Positions 51,034 to 59,148 of a stretch of DNA of 64,000 bases are shown here, piece after piece. A program made the position numbers and the translations under genes. Under the pieces are notes generated by a model. It did not search any database. It saw nothing but the letters and a program-made list of their open reading frames with translations, and was not told the origin of the DNA. This DNA is from Kocuria subflava. GTDB lineage: Bacteria > Actinomycetota > Actinomycetes > Actinomycetales > Micrococcaceae. The stretch's first letter is position 1. Each line of letters opens with the position of its first letter. The stretch spans positions 276,635-340,634 of the forward strand of contig NZ_JAAVUN010000001.1 of the NCBI RefSeq assembly GCF_012163155.1, written 5' to 3'.

Positions 51034-52014
51034 ATGCGCTTGGGAGTCCTGGACGTCGGGTCCAACACCGTTCACCTGCTGCTGCTGGATGTGTATCCGG
51101 GCTCCCAACCGGTGCCCTACGCCTCCCACAAGACGGATCTGCGGTTGGTGCGGTACCTGGATGCTGCGGGCAACATCAGTGCGGAGGGCCGGGATGCCCT
51201 GACCTCCTTTGTCACCGAGGCCCGAGATTTTGCCGCGGAGAACGACGCCGAGGACCTCCTGGCCTTTGCCACCTCCGCCATCCGCGAGGCCGGCAACGGT
51301 GGCGAGGTCCTGGAGCACGTGCAGTCACGCTCCGGTGTGAACCTGATCGAGATCTCAGGCGACCAAGAGGCTGCCGTGACCTTCTCCGCAGTACGCCGAT
51401 GGTTCGGGTGGAGTGCTGGGCGGATTCTTGACCTGGACATCGGTGGCGGTTCCTTTGAAATGGCCATCGGGGACAACGGATTGCCGGCTGCTGCCGTGTC
51501 CGTGCCGTTGGGGGCAGCGCGTCTGACCCGCCGGTTCATCCACGGGGAGGCCGCACTGCCCTCGGAAACCAAGCGCCTCCGGCAGCACGTGACCCGTCTG
51601 TTGACCCCTGCCGTGGAGACCATCTCCGCCGTGGGAACCCCCACGTTGACGGCTGGGACCTCCAAGTCTTTCCGCTCTCTGGCCCGGATCTGCGGTGCAG
51701 CACCCAAGGGCGAGGGGCCCTACGTTCCGCGGCCCATGCACCTTGAGGACCTGCGCCTGTGGACCCGACGCATGGAGGCCATGACCGCCTCCGAACGCGC
51801 GGAATTGCCCGGGGTCTCCGTCAACCGTGCCGCACAGATGTTGGCGGCAGGCATTGTGGCTGAGTCGGCCATGTCCATGTTGGGGGTGGAGACCGTGCAG
51901 ATCTGCCCGTGGGCATTGCGTGAAGGTGTGATCCTGCGACGCCTGGACCGTTTGCACGTGGACCCGGATGTGGTGCTGAACCGCCCGTCAGAGATCATCG
52001 GGCGGGTGAGCTGA
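51034..52014 (+). CDS. Ppx/GppA family phosphatase
   Basis: A 326-residue protein of the ASKHA fold, predicted to hydrolyse polyphosphate or the guanosine pentaphosphate alarmone pppGpp. Phosphate loops: V-L-D-V-G-S-N-T-V-H near 5 and L-D-I-G-G-G-S-F-E near 135. The length is that of the short actinobacterial form (Ppx1-like), which lacks the extra C-terminal domain of E. coli Ppx. It starts 10 bp after topA and ends one base before the next ATG, forming an operon with the isomerase and perhaps proC. Confidence 0.88.
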   Translation: MRLGVLDVGSNTVHLLLLDVYPGSQPVPYASHKTDLRLVRYLDAAGNISAEGRDALTSFVTEARDFAAENDAEDLLAFATSAIREAGNGGEVLEHVQSRSGVNLIEISGDQEAAVTFSAVRRWFGWSAGRILDLDIGGGSFEMAIGDNGLPAAAVSVPLGAARLTRRFIHGEAALPSETKRLRQHVTRLLTPAVETISAVGTPTLTAGTSKSFRSLARICGAAPKGEGPYVPRPMHLEDLRLWTRRMEAMTASERAELPGVSVNRAAQMLAAGIVAESAMSMLGVETVQICPWALREGVILRRLDRLHVDPDVVLNRPSEIIGRVS

Positions 52015-52015
52015 C

Positions 52016-52876
52016 ATGGCTGAGTCGGCTGCACAAGATCCTGGCCCCAACCCTGTTGCCGGTGCATCGGGGGAGTCCGCCGGGCCCACCCCGCACGTGG
52101 CGCTGTCCACCAGCTGCCTGTTCCTGGCAGAGCCCCCGGAGACCTTCCGGGTGGCTTCAGAACTTGGCTACGACTCCGTGGAGGTGCTGGTCACCCACCA
52201 GCGCATGACCCAGCTGACCCATCAGCTGTTGGATGCTTCCCAGAAGTACCAGATGCCCATTTCCGCCATCCACGCGCCCACGCTGTTCTTCACCCAGCAG
52301 GTGTGGGGCAGACCATGGACCAAGATCCAGATGGCCGCCAAGATGGTGGAACAGGTGGGCGCGGACGTGGTGGTGGCCCACCCGCCCTTTGCCTGGCAAC
52401 CCAAGTACGGGCGTTCCTTTGTGGAAGGCGTGCACAAACTCTTTGACATGACCGGCGTGAAGATTGCCGTGGAGAACATGTACCCGTGGCGGGTGGGTGG
52501 GCGCGAAATGCAGATGTACCGCCCCCACTGGGATCCCCGGAAGTTCGACTACGACTGGGTCACCTGGGACTTCTCCCACGCCTCGATCGCCAAGGTCAAC
52601 TCCTTGGAGGCCGTCCGGGAGCTGCGTTCGCGACTGGGCCACATCCACTTGACGGACGGCAACGACGGCGGCACCTCCGATGAACACCTGATCCCCGGCC
52701 AAGGCCAACAGCCGGTGGCAGAGACCTTGCGCTACCTGGCCGATCACGACTGGCAAGGCGTTCTGGGCGTGGAGATCAACACCCGTTCCGCCAAGTCCGA
52801 AGACCACCGGGACGCCATGATGGCGGAGTCCTTGGACTTTGCCCGGACCCATTTCCGCAAGAGCTCGGGAGCCTGA
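52016..52876 (+). CDS. Sugar phosphate isomerase/epimerase (TIM-barrel, AP endonuclease 2 family fold)
   Basis: A 286-residue TIM-barrel protein. Motifs of the xylose-isomerase-like family are I-H-A-P-T near 83, V-V-V-A-H-P-P near 120, V-E-N-M near 153, W-D-F-S-H near 183, and H-I-H-L-T-D near 208, with histidines and acidic residues for a metal site. The substrate is unknown; inositol-related sugars are possible. It sits between ppx and proC, a conserved actinobacterial order. Confidence 0.8.
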   Translation: MAESAAQDPGPNPVAGASGESAGPTPHVALSTSCLFLAEPPETFRVASELGYDSVEVLVTHQRMTQLTHQLLDASQKYQMPISAIHAPTLFFTQQVWGRPWTKIQMAAKMVEQVGADVVVAHPPFAWQPKYGRSFVEGVHKLFDMTGVKIAVENMYPWRVGGREMQMYRPHWDPRKFDYDWVTWDFSHASIAKVNSLEAVRELRSRLGHIHLTDGNDGGTSDEHLIPGQGQQPVAETLRYLADHDWQGVLGVEINTRSAKSEDHRDAMMAESLDFARTHFRKSSGA

Positions 52877-52924
52877 CGGTCAGGACGGCCCCCGCGTGAC
52901 GTGCGTTTGTGAAAGGACCGTTCC

Positions 52925-53797
52925 ATGACTGACACATCAGCCCCGGCGGAGACCGCTGACGCAACGGCTCCTGTGATCGCCTTCTTGGGCACCGGCTCCA
53001 TGAACGGCTCCATCCTGCGCGGGGTGCTGGCCTCCGGGGTTTCCGCGGACAGGATGCGGGCCACCACGCGCTCGGAGGAATCCGCACAGAAGCTGGCGGA
53101 GGAAACCGGTGTGCAGGTGTTCGCCTCGGATGCGGATGCAGCAGCCAACACGCGTGCCGTGGATGGTGCCGACGTGGTGCTGCTGGGGGTCAAGCCCTAC
53201 GCCATCCTGGAACTGTGTGATGAGATCTCAGAGGCGTTGAGCCCAGGAACTGTGGTGGTTTCCGTGGCAGCAGGCATCACGCTGGCCGCCATGGCTGATC
53301 ATCTGCCCCAGGGACAGCCGATCGTGCGGAGCATGCCCAACACGCCGTCCTCCGTGGGGCGCGGTGTATTCTCCGTGACGGGAGGCGAGCACACATCGCA
53401 GGAGCAATTGGACACCGTGTCCGGTCTTCTCTCCCAGGTGGGCACCGTGGTGAACGTCCCGGAGGAGCAGATCCGTGCCGTGACCGGGGTTTCCGGTTCC
53501 GGACCTGCCTATGTGTTCCTGCTCGCCGAGATGATGCAGAAGGCCGGCCAGAAGCTGGGCCTGGACCCGGAGGTGGCCCGTGTCCTGGCCAAGGAGACGG
53601 TCAGCGGCGCCGGAGTGCTGCTCTCCCGTGAGGACGCCGATGCCGAGGCCTTGCGCAAAGCCGTGACCAGTCCCAACGGCACCACGGAACAGGCCATCAA
53701 CACCTTCTTGGACGGAGGGATCGAGCAGCTGGTGGCCGATGCCGTGGCGGCATCGGCCAATAGGGGAGATGCCATGGAGCAGGAGTTCTGCGGCTGA
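52925..53797 (+). CDS. proC: Pyrroline-5-carboxylate reductase
   Basis: A 290-residue enzyme for the last step of proline synthesis. The NADPH site reads F-L-G-T-G-S-M-N-G-S near 20. G-V-K-P-Y near 90 and R-S-M-P-N-T-P near 137 follow. The C-terminal signature S-G-S-G-P-A-Y-V-F near 190 is clear, and so is S-P-N-G-T-T-E-Q-A near 252. The ATG has a GAAAGGA site 7 nt upstream. It is the last gene of the topA-ppx-isomerase run; a palindromic repeat follows its stop. Confidence 0.95.
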   Translation: MTDTSAPAETADATAPVIAFLGTGSMNGSILRGVLASGVSADRMRATTRSEESAQKLAEETGVQVFASDADAAANTRAVDGADVVLLGVKPYAILELCDEISEALSPGTVVVSVAAGITLAAMADHLPQGQPIVRSMPNTPSSVGRGVFSVTGGEHTSQEQLDTVSGLLSQVGTVVNVPEEQIRAVTGVSGSGPAYVFLLAEMMQKAGQKLGLDPEVARVLAKETVSGAGVLLSREDADAEALRKAVTSPNGTTEQAINTFLDGGIEQLVADAVAASANRGDAMEQEFCG

Positions 53798-53817
53798 CCC
53801 CCACCCCCACCCCCTGC

Positions 53818-53874
53818 CGAGACCTCCGTTACAGCCCACATTTGCCTGATTTTCGGGTCATAACGGAGGTCTCG
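53818..53874. repeat. 57-bp palindromic repeat, copy 1
   Basis: Perfect 14-bp arms (53818-53831 with 53861-53874) surround a 29-bp core. Copy 2 at 54568-54624 has the same orientation and matches at 51 of 57 positions, including most of the core. Confidence 0.85.
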
Positions 53875-53944
53875 ACCTTTCTGTTGGCTGGGTCCAGCAA
53901 CCGGTGTGATGGGCACTGGTACCAGTCCGCGAGTTGCGATCGTG

Positions 53945-53974
53945 ATTGACTGTCAATGATGTTGCTCTGATGGT
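53945..53974 (+). promoter_or_regulatory. Putative promoter with palindrome before the orphan membrane gene
   Basis: TTGACT (53946-53951), 17-nt spacer, GATGGT (53969-53974). The -35 lies in a palindrome, ATTGAC-T-GTCAAT (53945-53957), a possible operator. Confidence 0.4.
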
Positions 53975-53988
53975 CAGGGGGAAGTGGC

Positions 53989-54537
53989 GTGACTAGTTTT
54001 GGTGGAGACCCATACTTGAACAGTCGGATTGACTTGGATGAGCCCTGGGAGCCACCAAGTTTCGGTGACATTTTTATTGGCCGCATCGTGCTCGATATTT
54101 TCACCTATGGGCTTCCGTTGATCGCCCTCGGACTCTTGTTGCCTTTCCTCCTACCTCTTGAGCGCTTGGGTTTTCTTGTGTGCGCGGGGCTGGTGGTTGC
54201 CCTAGTCCTGGTACAAACTCTGGTCGGCTCGTTGGTTTTTGCTCACTTCACTCGGGTGCAGCGGCATCCGAGTCCCGGCGGCGTGGGCCTCCTTCTGGCT
54301 GATCTGGTTATCGCTGCCGCATCGGGCGTTTTGGTGGGTGGATTACTGGCCACACCGGGCGCGTGGAATGGTCCATGGGCCTTTTCTCTCGGAGCACTCG
54401 CGCTATTTGTTGCTGTAGGTCATGCCCTGTTGTGGGACAAGCAGTGGAAACAAGGGATGGCCCACGCGCAGATTCGACGCAAGGTTTCAGAAACGCAAGC
54501 GATGACCGATGAGTTTCTGCGCGAGAATCGGAAGTGA
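53989..54537 (+). CDS. Orphan membrane protein between two repeat copies
   Basis: A 182-residue protein with a polar N-terminus (about 1-30), four hydrophobic segments (about 35-58, 62-85, 98-122, 127-147), and a basic C-terminal tail with coiled-coil character. I do not recognise a family. The base composition is lower in GC than the flanking housekeeping genes, with A/T-ending codons such as ATT and TTT frequent. It has its own promoter-like sequence and a GGGGGAAG site before the GTG. The gene and its two flanking 57-bp repeats look like an inserted unit between proC and the CPBP gene. An alternative start is not evident. Confidence 0.65.
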   Translation: MTSFGGDPYLNSRIDLDEPWEPPSFGDIFIGRIVLDIFTYGLPLIALGLLLPFLLPLERLGFLVCAGLVVALVLVQTLVGSLVFAHFTRVQRHPSPGGVGLLLADLVIAAASGVLVGGLLATPGAWNGPWAFSLGALALFVAVGHALLWDKQWKQGMAHAQIRRKVSETQAMTDEFLRENRK

Positions 54538-54567
54538 CTCATCAGCACGGAGGCGTTCCACCCGCCC

Positions 54568-54624
54568 CGAGACCTCCGATAAGGCCCACATTCGCGTGAT
54601 ATTCGGGTCATAACGGAGGTCTCG
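54568..54624. repeat. 57-bp palindromic repeat, copy 2
   Basis: The second copy lies between convergent genes. One change in the left arm (GTTA to GATA) leaves one arm mismatch. The right-hand 23 bases are identical to copy 1. It may act as a bidirectional terminator. Confidence 0.85.
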
Positions 54625-54642
54625 GTGACGGGCGGTAGAAAC

Positions 54643-55548
54643 TCAATGGCGACTCCGTGGTTCAGAGATGGCGGATGGGGTGTAGGTGCCACAGGTGGCG
54701 ATCTCCCGCCACCGACCGCTCGGTGTCTGTGCCATCAGAATCACTCCCACCACAAGGTGCGCGGTGCCCAAGACCAACCACAGTCCGGGTCCTTGCAGGG
54801 TGAGCCCCAGCGCAAAACACAGGTACGTGGACACGTGGAACCCACCGTGGACACCCACCGCCGCCCACACGGAACGAAACCTGATGGCCAGAGCCGCCGC
54901 ACTGACGGAGAAGCCGAACGGGATCCAGAGGTAGATCAGGTGCTCCACTGCAGATTCCTGCCCGCCTTGGGAGCTCAGGTGCGGCACGGCGAACGCCGCG
55001 GCAGCAATGAACACCGCCGCCCTGGGCGATTTGTTCAGGGTTTGCAACAGGTAGCCGCGGAACAGTACTTCCTCCCCGATGCCCTGCAGCACGAAAGCCT
55101 GCCCAAGCAGCAGAACCAGCAACGCAAGGTCGGGGTATTCCAGGAATGAGTCAGCCGCCTGGGCGGCGTCGCGGCCCAGGCCCAGGACATCTGCCACCAC
55201 CGTGCCTCCGACACCCACCAGCAGGGCCACCAGCACTCCAACCCCCATGCCCGTCAGGCCGTGGACGGTGACCTTCAAACCCAGGGCCGCAGCAGGACGG
55301 CGGTCCACCCAGCGCACCAGAAGGATCGAAACCACCAGATATGCCGTCAACGCGATGCCAAAGGCAGCCACGAGTGTGACGGCACCCCACAGTGTGGGTT
55401 GGTCGGCTGCATGGCGCACTGCAGGTAGCTGCAACGCCAGCAAAGGGCTGGCAGCCAGAGGCATGAACACCACCACCGGGATCAGTACTCGTGCCCACGC
55501 AGGCAGGCGCGGCGGGTGGTTGCGGGGATGAACGGGGGAGGTGGTCAC
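54643..55548 (-). CDS. CPBP-family intramembrane glutamic protease (CAAX/ABI type)
   Basis: A 301-residue polytopic protein with about seven helices. Catalytic motif 1 is G-E-E-V-L-F-R-G near 170, motif 2 is F-A-V-P-H near 201, and a final H-G-G-F-H near 248. Bacterial members cleave membrane proteins or serve in bacteriocin self-immunity; the role here is unknown. The GTG at 55548 has a GAGGAG site 5 nt upstream. It is convergent with the orphan membrane gene. Confidence 0.85.
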   Translation of the reverse strand: MTTSPVHPRNHPPRLPAWARVLIPVVVFMPLAASPLLALQLPAVRHAADQPTLWGAVTLVAAFGIALTAYLVVSILLVRWVDRRPAAALGLKVTVHGLTGMGVGVLVALLVGVGGTVVADVLGLGRDAAQAADSFLEYPDLALLVLLLGQAFVLQGIGEEVLFRGYLLQTLNKSPRAAVFIAAAAFAVPHLSSQGGQESAVEHLIYLWIPFGFSVSAAALAIRFRSVWAAVGVHGGFHVSTYLCFALGLTLQGPGLWLVLGTAHLVVGVILMAQTPSGRWREIATCGTYTPSAISEPRSRH

Positions 55549-55672
55549 GTTGCTCCTCGTATTCCGGTGGTCTCACCGTCCACGGTAGAGAGGCCCGGTC
55601 GGCGCCACCTCAGCCGATGGTGCCGACTTGTCTCCTCACAACGGGGGAGACCATCCCCAGCGGGGCAGTGCG

Positions 55673-56665
55673 TCAGCCGCGATCAAAGAACGCTTGCAGC
55701 TCAGGAGTCCAGTCCTTCAAGGACATGGACCAGCAGCTCCACTCATGACCTTCGGTGCACTCACCGGCAGGAGCGTGGGCGCCGTCGTCGTTGAGTTGCG
55801 CGTACGTGCGTTCGGTGACCTGCGCACCAGAGGACGTGGCTGCCCGCGCGAACTCCTGTGATGTCTCCTGCAGCTGAGCCTCGTAATAATCCCCAGAGCC
55901 CGAGTACACCCACAGGGGCTTGCCTGCCAGGGACTCCGTGTTCAGGGAGGGGTCATGGTCATCCCAATCGGCCCGGGTGGTGCGCTGACAGTCTCCGAAC
56001 AGATCTGGCCGCACCTCCGCGTAGGTCATGGCCCCGAACCCACCAGCGGAGGCCCCTGCCACGGCGCGACCGGAGGGGGAGTTGATGGTGGGGAACGTGG
56101 CATCCACCCACGGGATCATCTGATCCAGGTGGAAGGTGCGCCAGGCACGGGGCTCATCACCGGGCACGGTCCAGTCCGTGTACCAGCCGTACCAACCGTC
56201 ATCCAGGGCCACCACAATCGCGTTCAAACCGGCGGTGGCATCCTCCACGGAGGCTTCGTCGTACCAGCCAGAAGGAGATTCACCCTCGGCGGTACCGGTG
56301 AGCAGATACAGCACGGGGTACTTCTGTGAGGGGTCGTATCCCTCCCGCAAGGTGACCATCACGGTGGGGCCGTCTGTGGTCTCGGGCGTGGCCACCAGGG
56401 GTGTTGAGAGGGAGTACAGGGTGGTGCGTTCGCTCAACGCCTCCTGGCCGGTGACCTCCAACGCACCAAAACTGGGAACTGGGGCCGGAGGTACCGCGGT
56501 GGCTGCCGGTTCCGTGCTGTCCGCAGCGGAGCCCACGGCAATTTTCTCCTCAAAATGCTGTTCATAGCCGCGCACCCGGTCCCAGTTGAGGACCAGCGCC
56601 AACAGGAGAAGGACCGCGGCCAGGGCAACGGCCACCACCAGTACGTGACGTGATCGAGCGGACAT
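55673..56665 (-). CDS. Secreted or membrane-anchored esterase (alpha/beta hydrolase, esterase D / antigen 85-like)
   Basis: A 330-residue hydrolase with an N-terminal hydrophobic segment (about 10-28) acting as signal or anchor, then an Ala/Pro linker. The fold shows Y-P-V-L-Y-L-L-T-G near 116, a nucleophile elbow G-A-S-A-G-G-F near 206, and a late H-E-W near 310 supplying the likely catalytic histidine. Four cysteines in the C-terminal half may form disulfides outside the cell. The substrate is unknown. ATG 56665 has an AAGGGAG site 6 nt upstream; a TTG six bases earlier lacks one. Confidence 0.8.
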   Translation of the reverse strand: MSARSRHVLVVAVALAAVLLLLALVLNWDRVRGYEQHFEEKIAVGSAADSTEPAATAVPPAPVPSFGALEVTGQEALSERTTLYSLSTPLVATPETTDGPTVMVTLREGYDPSQKYPVLYLLTGTAEGESPSGWYDEASVEDATAGLNAIVVALDDGWYGWYTDWTVPGDEPRAWRTFHLDQMIPWVDATFPTINSPSGRAVAGASAGGFGAMTYAEVRPDLFGDCQRTTRADWDDHDPSLNTESLAGKPLWVYSGSGDYYEAQLQETSQEFARAATSSGAQVTERTYAQLNDDGAHAPAGECTEGHEWSCWSMSLKDWTPELQAFFDRG

Positions 56666-56724
56666 GCCCAACTCCCTTGCAACCGGCTTGCTGACGCAGG
56701 CCTGGCACCGGAGCCGGTGTTGAC

Positions 56725-57399
56725 CTACGGTCGGGCGGCGAAGCGTTCGATCAACTGAGTGTGCCCGGCAACGATCAGAGTATCCCTGGATGTCACGGTG
56801 GTCCCCGGTGTGGCGTAACTGAATTCTTCACCGGGGGACTTCACACCCACCACGGTGACCCCGTACTTGGCCCGGACATCCGATTCGGCCAGCGTGAAGC
56901 CCTGGGTTTCACGGGGTGGGTGCATCTTGACGATGGCAAAGTCGTCATCGAACTCCATGTAGTCCAGTAGCCGCCCGGAGACCAGGTGGGCGGTGCGGCG
57001 TCCGGCGTCGGCCTCCGGGAAGATCACGTGATGGGCACCGATCCGGGAGAGGATCTTGCCGTGGGACTTGCTGATGGCCTTGGCCCAGATCCGCTCCACA
57101 CCCAGGTCCACCAGGTTGGCGGTGATCAGCACGGATGACTCCACGGAGGTGCCCACACCCACCACGGCGTGGCGGAACTCGGCCGCTCCGAGCTGCCGGA
57201 GGGCATCAATGTCCGTGGCCTCGGCCTGAACGATGTGCGTCATGTGCCCCACCAGTTTCTGCACCAGGGACGGATCACGTTCAACGCCCATGACCTCCCG
57301 GCCCTGGTTGACCAGCTGCAGGGCGGTGGCCGTGCCGAACCGGCCCATGCCGATCACCAGCACGGGAACTTCATGGGACTTGCTGTGACGATCACCCAA
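56725..57399 (-). CDS. KtrA/TrkA-type potassium channel regulatory subunit (RCK)
   Basis: A 224-residue cytoplasmic gating subunit. The RCK-N Rossmann domain begins V-L-V-I-G-M-G-R-F-G near 14, with E at the end of strand 2 (V-E-R-D) that binds ATP or NAD(H). The RCK-C domain starts near 140. The TTG start at 57399 is supported by AGAGAGG 7 nt upstream and by an 8-bp overlap with ktrB. The pair forms a two-gene potassium uptake operon. Confidence 0.9.
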   Translation of the reverse strand: MGDRHSKSHEVPVLVIGMGRFGTATALQLVNQGREVMGVERDPSLVQKLVGHMTHIVQAEATDIDALRQLGAAEFRHAVVGVGTSVESSVLITANLVDLGVERIWAKAISKSHGKILSRIGAHHVIFPEADAGRRTAHLVSGRLLDYMEFDDDFAIVKMHPPRETQGFTLAESDVRAKYGVTVVGVKSPGEEFSYATPGTTVTSRDTLIVAGHTQLIERFAARP

Positions 57400-58819
57400 T
57401 GATGGGCCTCTCTTCCGGGTACTGGTACAACCTACGCCGTGACCGCAGTGCCAGGGCCGTGGCCACCGTGGTGGTTCCGATGCGCCCCACCAACATCACC
57501 ACCACCAGGACTCCCTTGCCTGCGGCCCCCATTTCCGCGGAGAGCCCGGTGGACAGGCCGCAGGTGGCGTAGGCGGAGATCACCTCGAACGCCACACGGT
57601 CCAGCGGCTGCCCGGAGATGGCCAGCAGCAGCCCGGAAGCCACCAGAACAATGGTGGCCCCCATGGCAATCACGGAGATGGCAATACGCAGCACGGATTC
57701 GGGGACGGTGCGGTGGAAGGCGATCACATGCCGCTCACCGCGGGCTTCGGCCAGGATGGCCAGTACGACGACGGCCAGAGTGGTCACCTTGATGCCGCCG
57801 CCTGTGGAAGCGGGAGCACCACCAGCGAACATGAGGGCGTCCGTGAGCAGCAGGGTGACCGGTTCCACCTGGCTCATGTCCACCAGGTTGAATCCACCCG
57901 AACGCATCATGGTGGAGGCAAAGAACCCTTGGAAGATCTTGTGACCGGCTGATTCGTTTTGGATGGTGGCGGAGTTGTTCCACTCGAACGCCGTCCACAG
58001 CACCCACCCCACAAAGGTCAGGATGAACGTGGTGACCACGGTGAGCTTGGTGTTGAGGTTCCAGCGGGAGAACTTCAACCATCCCACCTGCCGCAGCACC
58101 AGGATCACGGGAAAGCCCAAGGAACCCAACAGCACCCCCAGGGTGATGGGGAACAGGATCAGCCACGTGTGCGCTGCGGTGTCAAAGTACGGGACCAGAC
58201 CGTCCGAGTGCGGCGTGAACCCACCGTTGTTGAAAGCCGAGATGGAGTAGAAGACCCCGTGCCACAAGGCTGTGGCGGGATTTTCACCGGCCACCAGGAA
58301 GCCGATGGTCAAGATCAGTGCCAGGGTGCCTTCGATCACCACGGAGGTGATGGCCACGGTGCGCAGCAGCGAGCCGACTTCACCGAGCCGGCCCACGTTC
58401 AGGGCTTCCTGCGTGATCAGCTTGGAGCGCAGCCCCAGCTGGCGGCCGATGGCCATGGCCAGGATGGAGGTCATGGTCAGGGTGCCCAGGCCGCCGATCT
58501 GGATGGCGAACAGGATGATGACCTGCCCGGTCAGCGACCAGTGCTCCGCGGTGGGCACCACGGTCAGGCCGGTCACCGTCACGGCGGAGGTGGCGGTGAA
58601 CAGGGCGTCTGTGAAGCTGGTGGCACGCTCTCCTTGGGAGGAGGCCGGAAGCCACAGCAGCAGGGTGAAGACCACGACGACGCCTGCGAACACCAGCACG
58701 GCCAGTCGTGCCGGTGAGGACTGGGCCAGACGATCCACCAGATCGCGGGTAGCACCCAGCGCGCCACGTACTCGTGTGGTTTCTGCGGAGGGGACGCGGG
58801 CCCCCAGGGTTTGTGGCAC
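57392..58819 (-). CDS. KtrB/TrkH-type potassium uptake membrane subunit
   Basis: A 475-residue channel-like transporter of the SKT superfamily. The four pore loops each keep their central glycine: T-V-T-G-L, F-N-N-G-G-F, R-S-G-G-F-N, and T-C-G-L-S-T-G. S-T-G-G-G-I-K near 315 is the usual pre-gate segment. The GTG at 58819 follows an AAGGAG site. It faces the acuC gene across a 329-bp gap containing a tandem repeat. Uptake is probably sodium- or voltage-linked, with KtrA gating. Confidence 0.92.
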   Translation of the reverse strand: MPQTLGARVPSAETTRVRGALGATRDLVDRLAQSSPARLAVLVFAGVVVVFTLLLWLPASSQGERATSFTDALFTATSAVTVTGLTVVPTAEHWSLTGQVIILFAIQIGGLGTLTMTSILAMAIGRQLGLRSKLITQEALNVGRLGEVGSLLRTVAITSVVIEGTLALILTIGFLVAGENPATALWHGVFYSISAFNNGGFTPHSDGLVPYFDTAAHTWLILFPITLGVLLGSLGFPVILVLRQVGWLKFSRWNLNTKLTVVTTFILTFVGWVLWTAFEWNNSATIQNESAGHKIFQGFFASTMMRSGGFNLVDMSQVEPVTLLLTDALMFAGGAPASTGGGIKVTTLAVVVLAILAEARGERHVIAFHRTVPESVLRIAISVIAMGATIVLVASGLLLAISGQPLDRVAFEVISAYATCGLSTGLSAEMGAAGKGVLVVVMLVGRIGTTTVATALALRSRRRLYQYPEERPIIG

Positions 58820-58995
58820 CTGGGCTCCTTGGAGGATGTGGGGGTGTGGCCGTGGTGGTGGTCACCGGGTGGTGCGCACCGATTGGCGTGGTCCGGATGA
58901 CGTGCACCGGATGGTGTCACCGGTGCCTGCCACCGGATCGTGTGACGATACGGGTGACAGTATGACCCCAGGATGAGGGCATGGGAGTCGGATGT

Positions 58996-59073
58996 GGCCT
59001 GCATGTGACTGCTTTTGGCCTGCATGTGACCGGTTCTGGCCTGCGAGTGACCGGTTCTGGCCTGCGAGTGACC
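58996..59073. repeat. 21-bp tandem repeat, 3.7 copies
   Basis: Units start at 58996, 59017, 59038 and 59059 (the last is 15 bases). Each begins GGCCTGC followed by ATGTGAC or GAGTGAC. The frame upstream of acuC stays open through it and would read as heptads G-L-H/R-V-T-x-x. Confidence 0.85.
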
Positions 59074-59136
59074 AGGCAAGCGCGTCAACTGTGTGCAGAA
59101 CTGGGAACTTTGTCACATCAAAGGTGGCTCGGATGG

Positions 59137-59142
59137 TCTAAT
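59137..59142 (+). promoter_or_regulatory. -10 box of the acuC-like gene
   Basis: TCTAAT lies 6 nt before the GTG at 59149. Confidence 0.45.
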
Positions 59143-59148
59143 AAAGGT

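Larger units (their letters stand above)
58820..59148. other. 329-bp gap between divergent ktrB and acuC genes
   Basis: No protein is supported. It holds imperfect repeats of CACCGG with TGGTG (58863-58942) on the ktrB side, a 21-bp tandem array (58996-59073), and the acuC -10 box at 59137. I saw no c-di-AMP riboswitch hallmarks, although that RNA often controls KtrAB elsewhere. Confidence 0.5.

Noticed and set aside
58820..58995. c-di-AMP (ydaO) riboswitch before ktrB
   Set aside because: The location is attractive for a potassium operon, but the conserved ydaO blocks are not visible, and ktrB has an ordinary ribosome-binding site after a short leader.
58996..59073. CRISPR-like array
   Set aside because: Repeats are directly adjacent with no unique spacers and no cas genes; this is a tandem repeat.
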